Origin: Rhodanobacter denitrificans
GTDB lineage: Bacteria; Pseudomonadota; Gammaproteobacteria; Xanthomonadales; Rhodanobacteraceae
Direction of reading: 5' to 3'
Assembly: GCF_000230695.2 (NCBI RefSeq)
Contig: NC_020541.1
Location: 496,001 to 560,000, forward strand
Length of the DNA stretch: 64,000 bases
Shown: in pieces, positions 1 through 8,627 of the stretch
Layout: every line of letters begins with the position of its first letter
Numbering within the stretch: position 1 is the stretch's first letter
Notes under the pieces: model-generated
Database searches by the model: none
Told to the model about the DNA's origin: nothing
What the model saw: the letters and a program-made list of their open reading frames with translations, nothing else
Made by a program: the position numbers and the translations under genes

Positions 1-391
1 AAGAACACCCGCCACGCGGGCGATGAGTCTTCAGGGGCAATTTCTGCGGCATGCGAGCTGGCGGGGCTGCGGGGCTTCACCGAGCGGCCTGTGACGCGCT
101 GACCCGCCTTTCCAGCATCCGATCCTGAGGGGCGCGGTCATTTGCCTCGACGCCGACCCGCGCGACCCCGGTACCGAGGTAATTTCCCTCGGAGTAAAAG
201 TGCTGGCGACCATTTCTCCAAGAACGCCCCGCGGGCAACGCCGCCGCGGGGTGGTTTAGCTGGCGCATGGCTTGAATACCCCGCCGTCCGGTCGGTGCCG
301 GTGTGTCCATGGCCGAGCTGATCCGGCGCCTGCGAAGGGGACTAGACTGGCCTTGGCAGACGTTCCCGCCTCCGGCGTGGAGGGTTTCGGC
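1..391. other. non-coding left edge, no supported gene
   Basis: I find no convincing gene here; the open frames on either strand look like GC-rich shadows. The only structure I can point to is a GC-rich inverted repeat at 227-251 (arms CCCCGCGG and CCGCGGGG, 9-base loop) followed by TGGTTT. It could be the terminator of a plus-strand gene ending left of the window, but the T-tract is poor. Confidence 0.4.
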
Positions 392-1480
392 ATGGTGATC
401 TGGGCGTACACGGCAATCCTGACATGGTCGGTTGCCGTGCCTGCAGCGGTCACGTCGGTGGCGCCAGCCCCCTCGATGGTGCCAGTGGTGCCCGTCGTGC
501 CGGCGGTGTCGCCGATGCCGCGCCCGGAGCAGGTCATGGCGGTGCCGCCGGAGTTGCGTACGCAGCTGCAGCAGCAGGTCATCGACGCCAGCGGTTCCGG
601 CAGGCCGCGGCTGGAGCGGTTGGTGGGCTTCCTGTTCCAGAAGCCGGGCCTGGGCATGGCGTATTCGACCGACGCCACGTTGACCATCGAACAGGCCTAC
701 CGCACACGCAAGGCCAACTGCCTGACCTTCACCCTGCTGACCGTGGAGCTGGCACGCGAGTCCGGCTTGCAGGCCTACGGGCAGGAGCTTGACGACATCG
801 TGGCCTGGCGCGTGGGTGGCGACATCGTGTACCGGTTCAACCACGTCAACGCGGGAATCAACCTGGGTCGTGCGCGCCTCACGGTCGATGTGGCGCAGGA
901 TGTGGTGGGGGCGCGCAAGCCGCCCGAGCGGATTTCCGACCAGCGCCTGCTGGCGCTCTATTACAACAACCGCGCCGTCGAGCTGTTTACCGAGGCCTCG
1001 CCCGCGGCCGCCGCCCCGTACATGGCCATGGCGCTGCAACTCGATCCGCGCCATGCCAGCACCTGGGCCAATGCCGGTGTGTTGCGCCTGCGCCAGGGCG
1101 ACCCGCAAGCGGCCGAGCGCGCCTACCTGAAGGCGCTGTCGCTCGACCCGGCAAACGCGGGTGCGCTGGTGAACCTGATGGCGCTGTACAAGGGCAACGG
1201 CGACGAGGCGCGCCGCGCGATCTATGCGCTGCATCTGCAGAAGATCCAGGTCAAGGACCCGTATTTCCAGTTCCTGCAGGCCGAGGATGATGCGCGGCAG
1301 GGCGATTACGCCGGCGCCGTGCAGCACTACCAGCAGGCCATCCGTCTGTTTGACGGCGACTCGCGTTTCTACGTCGGGCTGGCCCACGCCTATCGGCAGC
1401 TGGGCGAGGAGCGCCGCGCACGGCGAGCCACAGACCGTGCCGCCGCGCTCAGTCGCCGCAGCGCAGGGAACAGGAACTAG
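392..1480 (+). CDS. transglutaminase-like protein with TPR repeats
   Basis: This is a two-part protein of about 362 residues. The N-terminal half looks like a bacterial transglutaminase/cysteine-protease fold: Cys110 lies in ANCLTF, His151 in FNHVN, and an acidic residue follows in LTVDV. The C-terminal half (about 190-355) carries tetratricopeptide repeats such as ALQLDPRHASTWANAG and ALSLDPANAGALVNL. I chose the ATG at 392 because it opens a hydrophobic stretch that may be a signal or anchor; an upstream in-frame ATG at 272 gives a non-homologous-looking extension. A processing or scaffolding role at the membrane is plausible but unproven. The next gene is convergent. Confidence 0.75.
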   Translation: MVIWAYTAILTWSVAVPAAVTSVAPAPSMVPVVPVVPAVSPMPRPEQVMAVPPELRTQLQQQVIDASGSGRPRLERLVGFLFQKPGLGMAYSTDATLTIEQAYRTRKANCLTFTLLTVELARESGLQAYGQELDDIVAWRVGGDIVYRFNHVNAGINLGRARLTVDVAQDVVGARKPPERISDQRLLALYYNNRAVELFTEASPAAAAPYMAMALQLDPRHASTWANAGVLRLRQGDPQAAERAYLKALSLDPANAGALVNLMALYKGNGDEARRAIYALHLQKIQVKDPYFQFLQAEDDARQGDYAGAVQHYQQAIRLFDGDSRFYVGLAHAYRQLGEERRARRATDRAAALSRRSAGNRN

Positions 1481-1500
1481 GGGCGGTTCCCGAGTGCGCC

Positions 1501-1564
1501 AATAAAGGGGACGAATAAAGGGGACGGAGGTAATTAAATCGGAATAACTACCTCCGTCCCCTTT
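1501..1564. repeat. REP-like inverted repeat with tandem half-unit
   Basis: A perfect 16-bp inverted repeat (arms at 1517-1532 and 1549-1564, key core GGGGACGGAGG, 16-base loop) lies between two convergent genes. The left arm is preceded by a 13-bp direct duplication of AATAAAGGGGACG (1501-1513 and 1514-1526). From memory, similar GGGGACGGAGG elements occur scattered in Xanthomonadales and related genomes, often near REP-associated transposases; no transposase is present here. It could also act as a two-way terminator. Confidence 0.6.
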
Positions 1565-1623
1565 GATTCCGGGGTCGTGGCCATGCCGGGAAACGCATCG
1601 CCGTCGCGGCGCGTGCTCACGCC

Positions 1624-2025
1624 TCACGCCTCGCGCTTGACGCGGTGGACCGCGCATAGCTTGTTGCCGTCCGGGTCGCGCACGTACGCCAGGTACAGCG
1701 CGCCGAGGTCGCTTTCGCGCAGCCCGGGTGGCTGCTCGATCGAGGTGCCGCCATGGGCCACGGCCGTGTCATGGAACGCCTGCACCTGCGCGGGCGAGTT
1801 GCACTTGAAGCCGATCGTGCCGCCGTTCGCGAACGTCGCCGCGCCGCCGTCGATCGGCTCGGTCACGCAGAACGTGTTGCCGTCGTGCCGATAGAACAAG
1901 CGGCGATGACCCGTGGCGGCGAGGTCATGGTACGGCTCGCCCGCGCCGAGCGCGCCCAGTACCGCGTCGTAGAACCGTTTCGCGCGCACGATGTCGTTCG
2001 AGCCGACCATCACGTGACTGAACAT
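1624..2025 (-). CDS. VOC family (glyoxalase/bleomycin resistance fold) protein
   Basis: The 133-residue protein has the vicinal-oxygen-chelate pattern: MFSHVMVGSNDIVRAKRFYD at the N-terminus and a C-terminal LAYVRDPDGNKLCAVHR, the usual metal- and substrate-site strand. Its length fits a single-domain VOC protein that dimerises. The substrate cannot be told from sequence; these proteins include dioxygenases, isomerases and drug-binding proteins. It ends convergent to the TPR gene and is read in the same direction as the membrane protein upstream, about 110 bases away. Confidence 0.85.
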   Translation of the reverse strand: MFSHVMVGSNDIVRAKRFYDAVLGALGAGEPYHDLAATGHRRLFYRHDGNTFCVTEPIDGGAATFANGGTIGFKCNSPAQVQAFHDTAVAHGGTSIEQPPGLRESDLGALYLAYVRDPDGNKLCAVHRVKREA

Positions 2026-2136
2026 GGTGTGCTTCCCACGATGGAGTGTCTCGTCCCCGTCGCTCGTCCAGGGGCCGAGGCCTAGCCTGCACGGGACGGC
2101 AAGCCCGACGCAAGCGCGAACCCGGGGCGGAGCAGA

Positions 2137-3516
2137 TCAAATCGTCTGGTTCCTGGATTCGTCGTGCTCCGGTCTTGTGCTTGACTGCCACCATCCTGCT
2201 TTCGATGCCGTTGCGTCCTTCGGCAGCAGGGTCCGCGCGATCAGGACGGCCAGCAGCGGGATGCCGATCGCGTAGATGTACTGCGTCCGCGACACGCCGA
2301 TGTTGAACGGAAACCAGATGCCCGGCACGCCGAGCGGATCGAGCAGCTCGCCGCCGAACAGGGCGGCCAGGACCGAGGCCGGCGTGACCAGCGCCAGGGT
2401 GCGCAGCGGGCCGCCGCGGACGATGCGCACGACGATCACGGCGAACAGCGCGAGCGAACCCAGCCGGCTGATGCTCGCCCAGGTCGGCAGGTGGGCCAGG
2501 GCGCCGACGATGCCGGCGGCGCCCAGCGCGATGGCCAGCGCGTCGATGCTCCGCCATGCGGGCAGCCGCCAGCGGTTCCAGGCCAGCAGCCAGGCGGTCA
2601 TCGTCGGCGCCCACATCACCTTGGCCAGCCACGCATAGGTGCGCAGGTCCTGCAGGTCGGTCCAGGACACGATCGCATTGTCGAGCCGCCTGGCGGCCGT
2701 AAGCGCGAGCGCGATGCCGGCAAACAGCAGGAAACCCTTGCGGCGGCTGCGCGAACCGACCGCGAGCGCCAGGCCGGCGAGCGCCAGCATGGCGGCCGGC
2801 TCGACCGCATCGACGACGTAGCCGGCGATGGTCCGCTGCCATTGCGCGCGGTGCAGCGCCTCGCCGACCGGCCGTGGTGCCAGGATCGGCGCGGCATGCA
2901 TGCCGCCGCCGTCCGCGCTGGGGCCGGGGCGGGGCAGCATATAGGTGCGCACGGCGAGCACGCCGCTGGTGCCGGCCGCGCCGGCGGGCAGGGCGAAGCG
3001 CAGCGGCCGCGTGCCGACCAGGCGCGGCTCGGGGCCGAGCCGGCCCGAGCCGCCCAGCCGCTGGCCGTTCCAGTACAGCTCGTAGCCGTCCTCGACCAGG
3101 GTCGGCCCGAGGATGTCCCACGACGCGCTGCCGGCCGGCACCGTCACCGCGCGCCGGTACCAGGCGTAGCCGTGATAGCCGCGATGGCCATGCGCACTCC
3201 ATCCGCCCACGTAGTCGGGCAGGCCCACGTCGCCGTCGTGACTGCCGGGCGGGGCGGTCAGGTCGATCGTCTCCCAGCCGCTGGCGTCCAGGTTGGCGGC
3301 CGCCCAGCGCGGATCGTCGCCGGTATGGAATCGCCAGGGGCCGTCGAGCAGGGTGGACGCGGCGCGCAGCGGCGCCGGATCGGGGCGGCCGCCGATGGCC
3401 AGGCCCGCGATCATGAGGGCCGCGATCAGCAGCGTCACGATGACGATGCCGACGATCAGCTTGCGCTGCGTTGCATCGATTAATGGCGCCGCCGGGGGCG
3501 TCGATTCGGGCATCAT
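2137..3516 (-). CDS. polytopic membrane protein with N-terminal periplasmic jelly-roll-like domain
   Basis: The protein (about 459 residues from the chosen start) has one N-terminal transmembrane helix (LIVGIVIVTLLIAALMIAGL). A periplasmic region follows that resembles galactose-binding-like domains (GPWRFHTGDDPRWAAAN, then GYAWYRRAVTVPAG and DGYELYWNGQRLGG). The C-terminal half holds about seven hydrophobic helices. This layout resembles 7TM sensor proteins with extracellular sugar-binding domains, but no output domain follows. I prefer the ATG at 3516 over one at 3564, because the latter lies inside the palindrome shared with the divergent CGNR regulator. Function unknown. Confidence 0.7.
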   Translation of the reverse strand: MMPESTPPAAPLIDATQRKLIVGIVIVTLLIAALMIAGLAIGGRPDPAPLRAASTLLDGPWRFHTGDDPRWAAANLDASGWETIDLTAPPGSHDGDVGLPDYVGGWSAHGHRGYHGYAWYRRAVTVPAGSASWDILGPTLVEDGYELYWNGQRLGGSGRLGPEPRLVGTRPLRFALPAGAAGTSGVLAVRTYMLPRPGPSADGGGMHAAPILAPRPVGEALHRAQWQRTIAGYVVDAVEPAAMLALAGLALAVGSRSRRKGFLLFAGIALALTAARRLDNAIVSWTDLQDLRTYAWLAKVMWAPTMTAWLLAWNRWRLPAWRSIDALAIALGAAGIVGALAHLPTWASISRLGSLALFAVIVVRIVRGGPLRTLALVTPASVLAALFGGELLDPLGVPGIWFPFNIGVSRTQYIYAIGIPLLAVLIARTLLPKDATASKAGWWQSSTRPEHDESRNQTI

Positions 3517-3557
3517 GCAGCGACCTCGCCGCCAGGGTCTTGATGTTGACAAGCAAG

Positions 3558-3585
3558 CTACCATCTAAAACAATTTAGAAGGTAG
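3558..3585. promoter_or_regulatory. 28-bp palindromic operator between divergent genes
   Basis: Arms CTACCATCTAAA (3558-3569) and TTTAGAAGGTAG (3574-3585) are complementary with one mismatch around a 4-base ACAA centre. The element is AT-rich against a very GC-rich background and lies in the roughly 106-bp gap between the divergent membrane-protein gene and the CGNR regulator gene. That is the expected place for an autoregulatory site acting on both promoters. The binding protein is not shown; the adjacent regulator is the natural candidate. Confidence 0.6.
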
Positions 3586-3622
3586 TCCGAAGGTCACGGC
3601 CCGGAGGATCGAGCAGAACCGC

Positions 3623-4231
3623 ATGCCATCCGAAAACCGTCATCTGCCGCCACGGCCGATTGCCGCCATCCGGCTGGACGGGGGGCGCCTGTGCCTGGAT
3701 TTCGTCAACACCATCCACGACCGTGGCGCGGTGGAGGTCGAGGATTACCTGCAGCAGCCGCGCCGCTTGGTGGAGTGGTGCGCGCGTGCCGGGGCGCTGC
3801 GCCCGGACGATGGCGTTCGCGTGCCGCGCACCGCACGCGAGCGCGCGGCGCTGATGCGCGAGGTGGAAACCCTGCGCCGACACCTGCATGCGCTGTTCGC
3901 CGCGCGGGTCGACGATCTGCCGCTGCCTGCGGACGCCTTGCGCGGCCTGGATCGCTGGCTGCATCGGGCCTGGGAAGGCCAATCGCTGGGCGCGGACGGG
4001 CAACTGCACTGGCGTGCCGATGCCCGCGACGCGCGGTTGCCGCTGAAGCGCATCGCGCTGGATGCGCTGGACCTGCTTGGCGATCCGCACGCCTCGCGGC
4101 TGCGCCGCTGCGCCAACACCCGCTCCTGCGGCTGGCTGTTCCTCGACACCAGCAAGAACCAGCGCCGCCGCTGGTGCGCCATGGAAACCTGCGGCACCGC
4201 CGAGAAGATGCAGCGCTATCGCCAGGGCTGA
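3623..4231 (+). CDS. ABATE/CGNR-type zinc-finger transcriptional regulator
   Basis: This is a 202-residue protein of the family with an N-terminal ABATE domain (GGRLCLDFVNTIHDR, residues 20-34) and a C-terminal treble-clef-like zinc finger. Four cysteines are spaced as in the family: C163, C169, C185 and C190, with LFLDTSKNQRRRWC between. The family's CGNR signature reads CGTA here, so the name-giving Asn-Arg pair is lost although all zinc ligands remain. It probably regulates the divergent membrane-protein gene and itself through the palindrome between them. The family is described as stress-induced regulators with few characterised members. Confidence 0.85.
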   Translation: MPSENRHLPPRPIAAIRLDGGRLCLDFVNTIHDRGAVEVEDYLQQPRRLVEWCARAGALRPDDGVRVPRTARERAALMREVETLRRHLHALFAARVDDLPLPADALRGLDRWLHRAWEGQSLGADGQLHWRADARDARLPLKRIALDALDLLGDPHASRLRRCANTRSCGWLFLDTSKNQRRRWCAMETCGTAEKMQRYRQG

Positions 4232-4581
4232 CGAACGGCGGCCGGCGCTGGCGCCCTGTTGCGCCAGCGCCGCCGCTCCCGCACCGAACACCGGCTTCCC
4301 GCCCAGCCGCTGATTCAACCTCCCGACAGCGAACCGGGCCACGCCGGTACCGCACGGGTCGTTGCGGCAACCTTTGACGGGGATGCCCGGCGTCCGCACG
4401 GCGAGGTCGCAAGCCAAGGGACAACAGGGTGCGGCTGGTTGAATGCGCTGCTCGCAGGCCGCGGCTCGACGTGATTGGCCACGCGCTCTTTCTCGGCGAC
4501 TGCCGGCGGCGAGTATGCTGGTATGTCGCCGTGGGCCACCGGGCCGCGGAACTTCCAGGCCTGACCATCGGATACCTTCCC
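4232..4581. other. intergenic region with a strong hairpin
   Basis: No gene is supported. At 4243-4272 there is a perfect 12-bp stem (arms CGGCGCTGGCGC and GCGCCAGCGCCG) with a 6-base CCTGTT loop, 12 bases after the CGNR stop codon. No T-tract follows, so it is either a weak terminator, an mRNA 3'-end stabiliser or a REP-like unit. A TATGCT box at 4514-4519 could be the -10 element for the OmpH-like gene; I see no good -35. Confidence 0.55.
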
Positions 4582-5190
4582 ATGAACCTGCATCGTTCGC
4601 TGTTTGCCGCCGTACTGGCTGCTGCCGCCGGCCTTTCCATTGCCCCCGTGGCGCCGGCGCAGACCGCCGCGCCCGCCAACAATGCGCTGGGCGGCAATCC
4701 GGTGCCGGGCGTGTGCATGCTTTCGCGCGAGGCGGTGTTCGCGCAGTCCAAGGTGGGGCAGGCGGCCAGCGAGCGGCTGAAGCAGCTGGCGACGCAGCAG
4801 CAGACGCTGCTGGAGAACCAGCGCAAGCCGCTGGATGCCGAGGTCCAGGCCTTCCAGCAGAAGGCTGCGTCGCTCACCGAGGCGCAGCGCCAGCAGCAGG
4901 GCCAGGCCCTGCAGCAGCGCATGCAGGGCTACCAGGCGCAGGTGAACCAGATCGGCGAGCGCATCCAGCTCACCCGCGCCAAGGTCATGGCGCAGATCGG
5001 CGCGCAGGCGCAGCCGATCATCGCCAGTTCCTACGCCAGCCATCACTGCAGCCTGCTGCTGAACCGCGACGCGGTGCTCGGCGGCAACACCAGCAACGAC
5101 CTCACCAGCGACGTGGTGCACGGCCTGGACGGCAAGATCAGCACGCTCAGCTTCAACCTCGAGCCGGCACCGGCGAACAGCGGCAAGTAA
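4582..5190 (+). CDS. OmpH/Skp family periplasmic chaperone-like protein
   Basis: The protein has about 202 residues with a clear signal peptide (hydrophobic stretch to APVAPAQ, cleavage near residue 27). A long Gln/Glu-rich coiled coil follows (about 60-150: QKAASLTEAQRQQQGQALQQ), as in Skp/OmpH, where coiled-coil tentacles hold unfolded outer-membrane proteins. It is not in the usual bamA-ompH-lpxD context, so it is probably a paralogue rather than the housekeeping skp. The ATG at 4582 gives the signal peptide; an upstream extension to 4429 has no such character. Confidence 0.75.
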   Translation: MNLHRSLFAAVLAAAAGLSIAPVAPAQTAAPANNALGGNPVPGVCMLSREAVFAQSKVGQAASERLKQLATQQQTLLENQRKPLDAEVQAFQQKAASLTEAQRQQQGQALQQRMQGYQAQVNQIGERIQLTRAKVMAQIGAQAQPIIASSYASHHCSLLLNRDAVLGGNTSNDLTSDVVHGLDGKISTLSFNLEPAPANSGK

Positions 5191-5282
5191 TCCGCAGACA
5201 GGGCCGGCTGGCCGGGTTCGCTTTTCCGGGCGACGCCGGCCCGCGGCCGCCGCAGGAAAACCGGAACATCGCCGCCGCGGCG

Positions 5283-5314
5283 TTGTCCGCCCCGCGCTGG
5301 CGCGGACGTATACT
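5283..5314 (+). promoter_or_regulatory. possible sigma70 promoter for the DUF3016 gene
   Basis: TATACT at 5309-5314 is a good -10 box about 70 bases before the start codon. The best -35 candidate, TTGTCC at 5283-5288, leaves a long 20-bp spacer, so only the -10 is well supported. Confidence 0.3.
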
Positions 5315-5384
5315 GATTGTCCGCTGCGTCATGGCCGCGACACCCGTCCGTCCCGGCCGCCCGACCCGTTGCGGGAGAGCCGTC

Positions 5385-5900
5385 ATGAAATCTTCTCCGC
5401 TGCTGCGCCTGTTGTGCCTGGCCTGCCTTGCCCTCGCCGCCGCCGTCGCGCAGGCCGCGACCACGCCGGAGGCCGTCAGTGTGCGCTACAAGGACCCGCA
5501 GCACTTCACCGAGGCGACGCGCAGCCGCGGGGTGCACCTGGTCAATCCCGACGCCTACCTGGTGCCGCTCAAGGCGCATATCGTGCAGCGCGCCGCGCGC
5601 ATCCTGGCGCCGGGCCAGCGGCTGGAGATCGAGGTGACCGACGTGGTCCGCGCCGGCGCCTACGAACCCTGGCGCGGCCCCGACTTCAACGACGTGCGCA
5701 TCGTCAAGGACATCTATCCGCCGCGCATCGACCTCGACTTCACCCTGTACGGCGCCGATGGCAAGGTGCTGCGCCAGGGCCAGCGCAAGCTGCGCAACGC
5801 GGCCTTCCTCAGCAGCAGCTCGCCGATCGACCAGGACTCGTTGCGCTACGAGAAATCGCTGATCGATCTGTGGCTGCGCCGGGGCGTGGACAATCTCTAG
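5385..5900 (+). CDS. DUF3016 domain protein, secreted
   Basis: This 171-residue protein has a signal peptide ending at VAQAA (residue about 25). The mature part matches my recollection of DUF3016: VSVRYKDPQHFTEA, then an LEIEVTDVVRAGAYEPW strand and PPRIDLDFTLYGADGKVL. The family is found in Xanthomonadales and related bacteria and has no known function. The ATG at 5385 follows a GGGAGAG ribosome-binding site. It may form a transcription unit with tpm, whose start is about 100 bases downstream. Confidence 0.8.
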   Translation: MKSSPLLRLLCLACLALAAAVAQAATTPEAVSVRYKDPQHFTEATRSRGVHLVNPDAYLVPLKAHIVQRAARILAPGQRLEIEVTDVVRAGAYEPWRGPDFNDVRIVKDIYPPRIDLDFTLYGADGKVLRQGQRKLRNAAFLSSSSPIDQDSLRYEKSLIDLWLRRGVDNL

Positions 5901-6001
5901 ACGGCCGCGCGGCGCGGGCCGGCAAGGCCCGAATTTCCGTTACGCCGCCGGCAGGCCCGCACGATGCCTGCCTGGTGGTCCACCTGTCGACAGGAGACCC
6001 C

Positions 6002-6658
6002 ATGGATCCCGAGTTCTGGTTGCAGCGCTGGCGCGAAGGCCGCACCGGTTTCCACCAGGCGACACCGACGCCGCAGCTGCTCCGGCACTGGCCGGCGCTG
6101 GCACTGGCGCCGGGCAGCCAGGTGTTCGTGCCGCTGGCCGGCAAGTCGCTGGATCTGCTGTGGCTGGCCGGGCAGGGGCATCGCGTGCTGGGGGTGGAGC
6201 TGTCGCCGCTGGCGGTGGCGCAGTTCTTCGACGAGCACGGCCTGACGCCGCAGGTGCATGCCTCGCGCTACGGCACCCACCACGTGGCCGGCGAGATCGA
6301 GCTGATCTGCGGCGACGTGTTCGAGCTGGATGCCGCGGCGCTTGCCGATTGTGCGGCGGTGTACGACCGCGCCGCGCTGATCGCCTTGCCGCCGGACCTG
6401 CGCCGTCGCTACGTGCGCGAGCTGCACGCACGGCTGCCGACCGGCTGTCGCGGCCTGCTGGTCACGCTGGAGTATCCGCCGCACGAGAAGCAGGGTCCGC
6501 CGTTTCCGGTGCCGGAAGCCGAGGTGCGCGAGCTGTATGGCCGCGACTGGACGGTGGCGACGCTGGAGCGATGCGACATCCTCGCACAGCAGCCGGGCTT
6601 CGCCGCCGAAGGGGTGAGCGCGCTGGAGACGGTGGCGTACCGGCTGGCGAAGCGATAG
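6002..6658 (+). CDS. tpm: thiopurine S-methyltransferase
   Basis: At 218 residues it matches bacterial TPMT in length and motifs: the family-typical N-terminus EFWLQRWREGRTGFHQ, the SAM-binding VFVPLAGKSLDLLWLAGQGHRVLGVE (in two parts), YDRAALIALPPDLR, and LVTLEYPPHEKQGPPFPV. The enzyme methylates thiol-, selenium- or tellurium-containing small molecules with S-adenosylmethionine. The start follows an AGGAGACCC ribosome-binding site. No selenium or tellurium genes adjoin it, though a TerC-family gene lies 4.4 kb downstream. Confidence 0.93.
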   Translation: MDPEFWLQRWREGRTGFHQATPTPQLLRHWPALALAPGSQVFVPLAGKSLDLLWLAGQGHRVLGVELSPLAVAQFFDEHGLTPQVHASRYGTHHVAGEIELICGDVFELDAAALADCAAVYDRAALIALPPDLRRRYVRELHARLPTGCRGLLVTLEYPPHEKQGPPFPVPEAEVRELYGRDWTVATLERCDILAQQPGFAAEGVSALETVAYRLAKR

Positions 6659-6979
6659 GCGGTCCGGCGCGCTCCGCGCGTCCGGGGCGACGCCATGCCA
6701 GCGGCGGTTCCGCCGCGCGAAAGTGCGATCGGGTTCCTTTTTCCGGCAGTGCGGCCCTGCGCTCGGCGGCAGCCAGGCCGAAACGGTGTCAGGATGCTTT
6801 CCGTTCCGGCCTTGCCGGACACGTCGGCTTGCGCCCGCGGGAGACGCACCGGGTAGACGGAGGCGCGTTTGTGCGAGTCGACGCGACCCCCGGTTTCGCT
6901 GCACTCTTCGCAGATATGTCCTGCGCGAGCCAGGGGGGCTTCGTGATCGTGAGGTTGTCGCCAGTGAACTGCAAGGTGG
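6659..6979. other. intergenic, hairpin after tpm, otherwise nothing recognised
   Basis: An imperfect GC hairpin at about 6664-6685 (CCGG-CGCG against CGCG-TCCGG with a bulge) lies six bases after the tpm stop and may serve as a terminator without a T-tract. The rest holds no supported gene, RNA or repeat. Confidence 0.35.
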
Positions 6980-8575
6980 TTGATGGGATTTGCGCGCATG
7001 AGGGATGAGCGTACGGGTGTTCCCGGCTGGCTGGCTCTTGCGTCCTTCGCCCTGATCACCCTGCTGGCATGGCTGGCGCTGGTGCCCCCGCGCGTGCACT
7101 TCGCGGTGGAAGGCGGTGTCATCCTGGTACCGCCCCCGCCGGAGGCCGCGGTCAGGCTGTGGCTGAGCACGGCGGATCGCCGGCTGCGCCTGGCGCGGCA
7201 ACCCGATATCGAGCCAAGCGCCGGCGAGCCGTCGTCCGCCGACGTGGTGGTCGACATCGACCGCAAGTACCAGTCCATCGTCGGCTTCGGCGCGGCGCTG
7301 ACCGACTCCTCGGCGTGGCTGCTGCAGAACCGGCTGAACGCGCCGCAGCGCGCCGCGTTGCTGCGCGAGTTGTTCGGCCCGCCGCCCGGGCTCAACTTCA
7401 ACATGACGCGGCTGACCATCGGCGCCTCGGATTTCTCGCTGCAGCCCTACACCCTGGACGACCTGCCCGCCGGCGACACCGATCCGCAGCTGCTGCATTT
7501 CAATGTCGCGGCGAACCTGCAGGACGTGATACCGAGCGTGCGCGAGACGCTGTCCGTCAACCCGCAGCTGCGCATCATCGCCTCGCCGTGGAGCGCGCCG
7601 GCGTGGATGAAGACCAGCGCGAACCTGATCGGCGGCGGCCTGCTGGAGCAGTTCGAAAGCACCTACGCGGACTACCTGGTCAAGTACGTCGACACCTACC
7701 GCAGCTACGGCATCCCCATCTTCGCGCTGACCCTGCAGAACGAGCCGGCCTTCGTGCCGCTGACCTACCCGGGCATGGAACTGCCCCCGGCCACGCGCGC
7801 GCGCATCATTGCGCAGTATCTCGGTCCGGCGCTGGCGCAACGCAGCCCGAAGACGCTCATCCTCGGCTGGGACCACAACTGGGACCAGCCGGACCAGCCG
7901 CTGGGCGTGCTGGGCGACCTCGACGCCGAGCGCTACGTCGACGGCATCGCCTGGCACTGCTACAGCGGCAGCCCGTATGCGCAGGGCCAGGTGCATCGCG
8001 CGTTTCCGGCCAAGGACACCTACATCACCGAGTGTTCCGGCGGCGACTGGGAGTCGGCCAGGAACGGCGAGCTGCTGTGGTTCACGCGCGACCTGCTGCT
8101 GGTCGGGCTGCGGCAGTGGGCGCGCGGCATCGTGTACTGGAACCTGGCGCTGGACGAGCAGCATGGCCCGCATCTGGGCGGCTGCGACCTGTGCAAGGGC
8201 GTGGTCACGATCGACTCGCGCACCGGCGAGGTGAGCCGCAACGATGAGTACTACGCGTTTGCGCACTTCAGCCGCTTCGTGCTGCCCGGCGCGGTGCGGG
8301 TACGCTCCAGCGATACCGACAAGGGCCTCGCCAACGTGGCGTTCCAGAACGCCGCCGGCGGATCGGTGGTGCTGGTGATGGTCAACAGCGAGGCGCAGCC
8401 GCGCCGCGTCACCGTGGTGCAGGAGCAGACCCGTTTCCACTACACCTTGCCGGCGCAGAGCGTGGCGACGTTCGAGTGGAAGCCGCGCCGGCCGGAGCGG
8501 TCCGCGAATGCGGCGCCTGCGTCGCCGGCCAGTACCGCGCCGGCCGGGACGCCGCCCGGCGGCGGCGCCGGTTGA
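6980..8575 (+). CDS. GH30 family glycoside hydrolase (glucosylceramidase-like)
   Basis: The 531-residue protein has an N-terminal membrane anchor or uncleaved signal (LALASFALITLLAWLALV) and then a GH30 catalytic barrel. The opening IVGFGAALTDSSAWLL is the family's QxxxGFGGAxTDS region. The acid/base is Glu255 in LQNEP and the nucleophile Glu351 in ITECSGGD. A beta-sandwich follows (about 440-505) and a low-complexity Ala/Pro tail. Substrates in the family include glucosylceramide, beta-1,6-glucan and xylans; the exact one is not visible. Three candidate starts (6980, 6983, 6998) change only the cytoplasmic tip. Confidence 0.9.
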   Translation: MMGFARMRDERTGVPGWLALASFALITLLAWLALVPPRVHFAVEGGVILVPPPPEAAVRLWLSTADRRLRLARQPDIEPSAGEPSSADVVVDIDRKYQSIVGFGAALTDSSAWLLQNRLNAPQRAALLRELFGPPPGLNFNMTRLTIGASDFSLQPYTLDDLPAGDTDPQLLHFNVAANLQDVIPSVRETLSVNPQLRIIASPWSAPAWMKTSANLIGGGLLEQFESTYADYLVKYVDTYRSYGIPIFALTLQNEPAFVPLTYPGMELPPATRARIIAQYLGPALAQRSPKTLILGWDHNWDQPDQPLGVLGDLDAERYVDGIAWHCYSGSPYAQGQVHRAFPAKDTYITECSGGDWESARNGELLWFTRDLLLVGLRQWARGIVYWNLALDEQHGPHLGGCDLCKGVVTIDSRTGEVSRNDEYYAFAHFSRFVLPGAVRVRSSDTDKGLANVAFQNAAGGSVVLVMVNSEAQPRRVTVVQEQTRFHYTLPAQSVATFEWKPRRPERSANAAPASPASTAPAGTPPGGGAG

Positions 8576-8627
8576 GCCCGGTGCTACAGTGCTCCGCTCC
8601 CCCTTGCCACACGAAGCGAGCACCGCG

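Noticed and set aside
77..1657. 526-codon open frame on the minus strand
   Set aside because: It runs antisense to the transglutaminase-TPR gene, has shadow composition (Arg/His/Gln-rich) and no motif. Long antisense frames are common at this GC.
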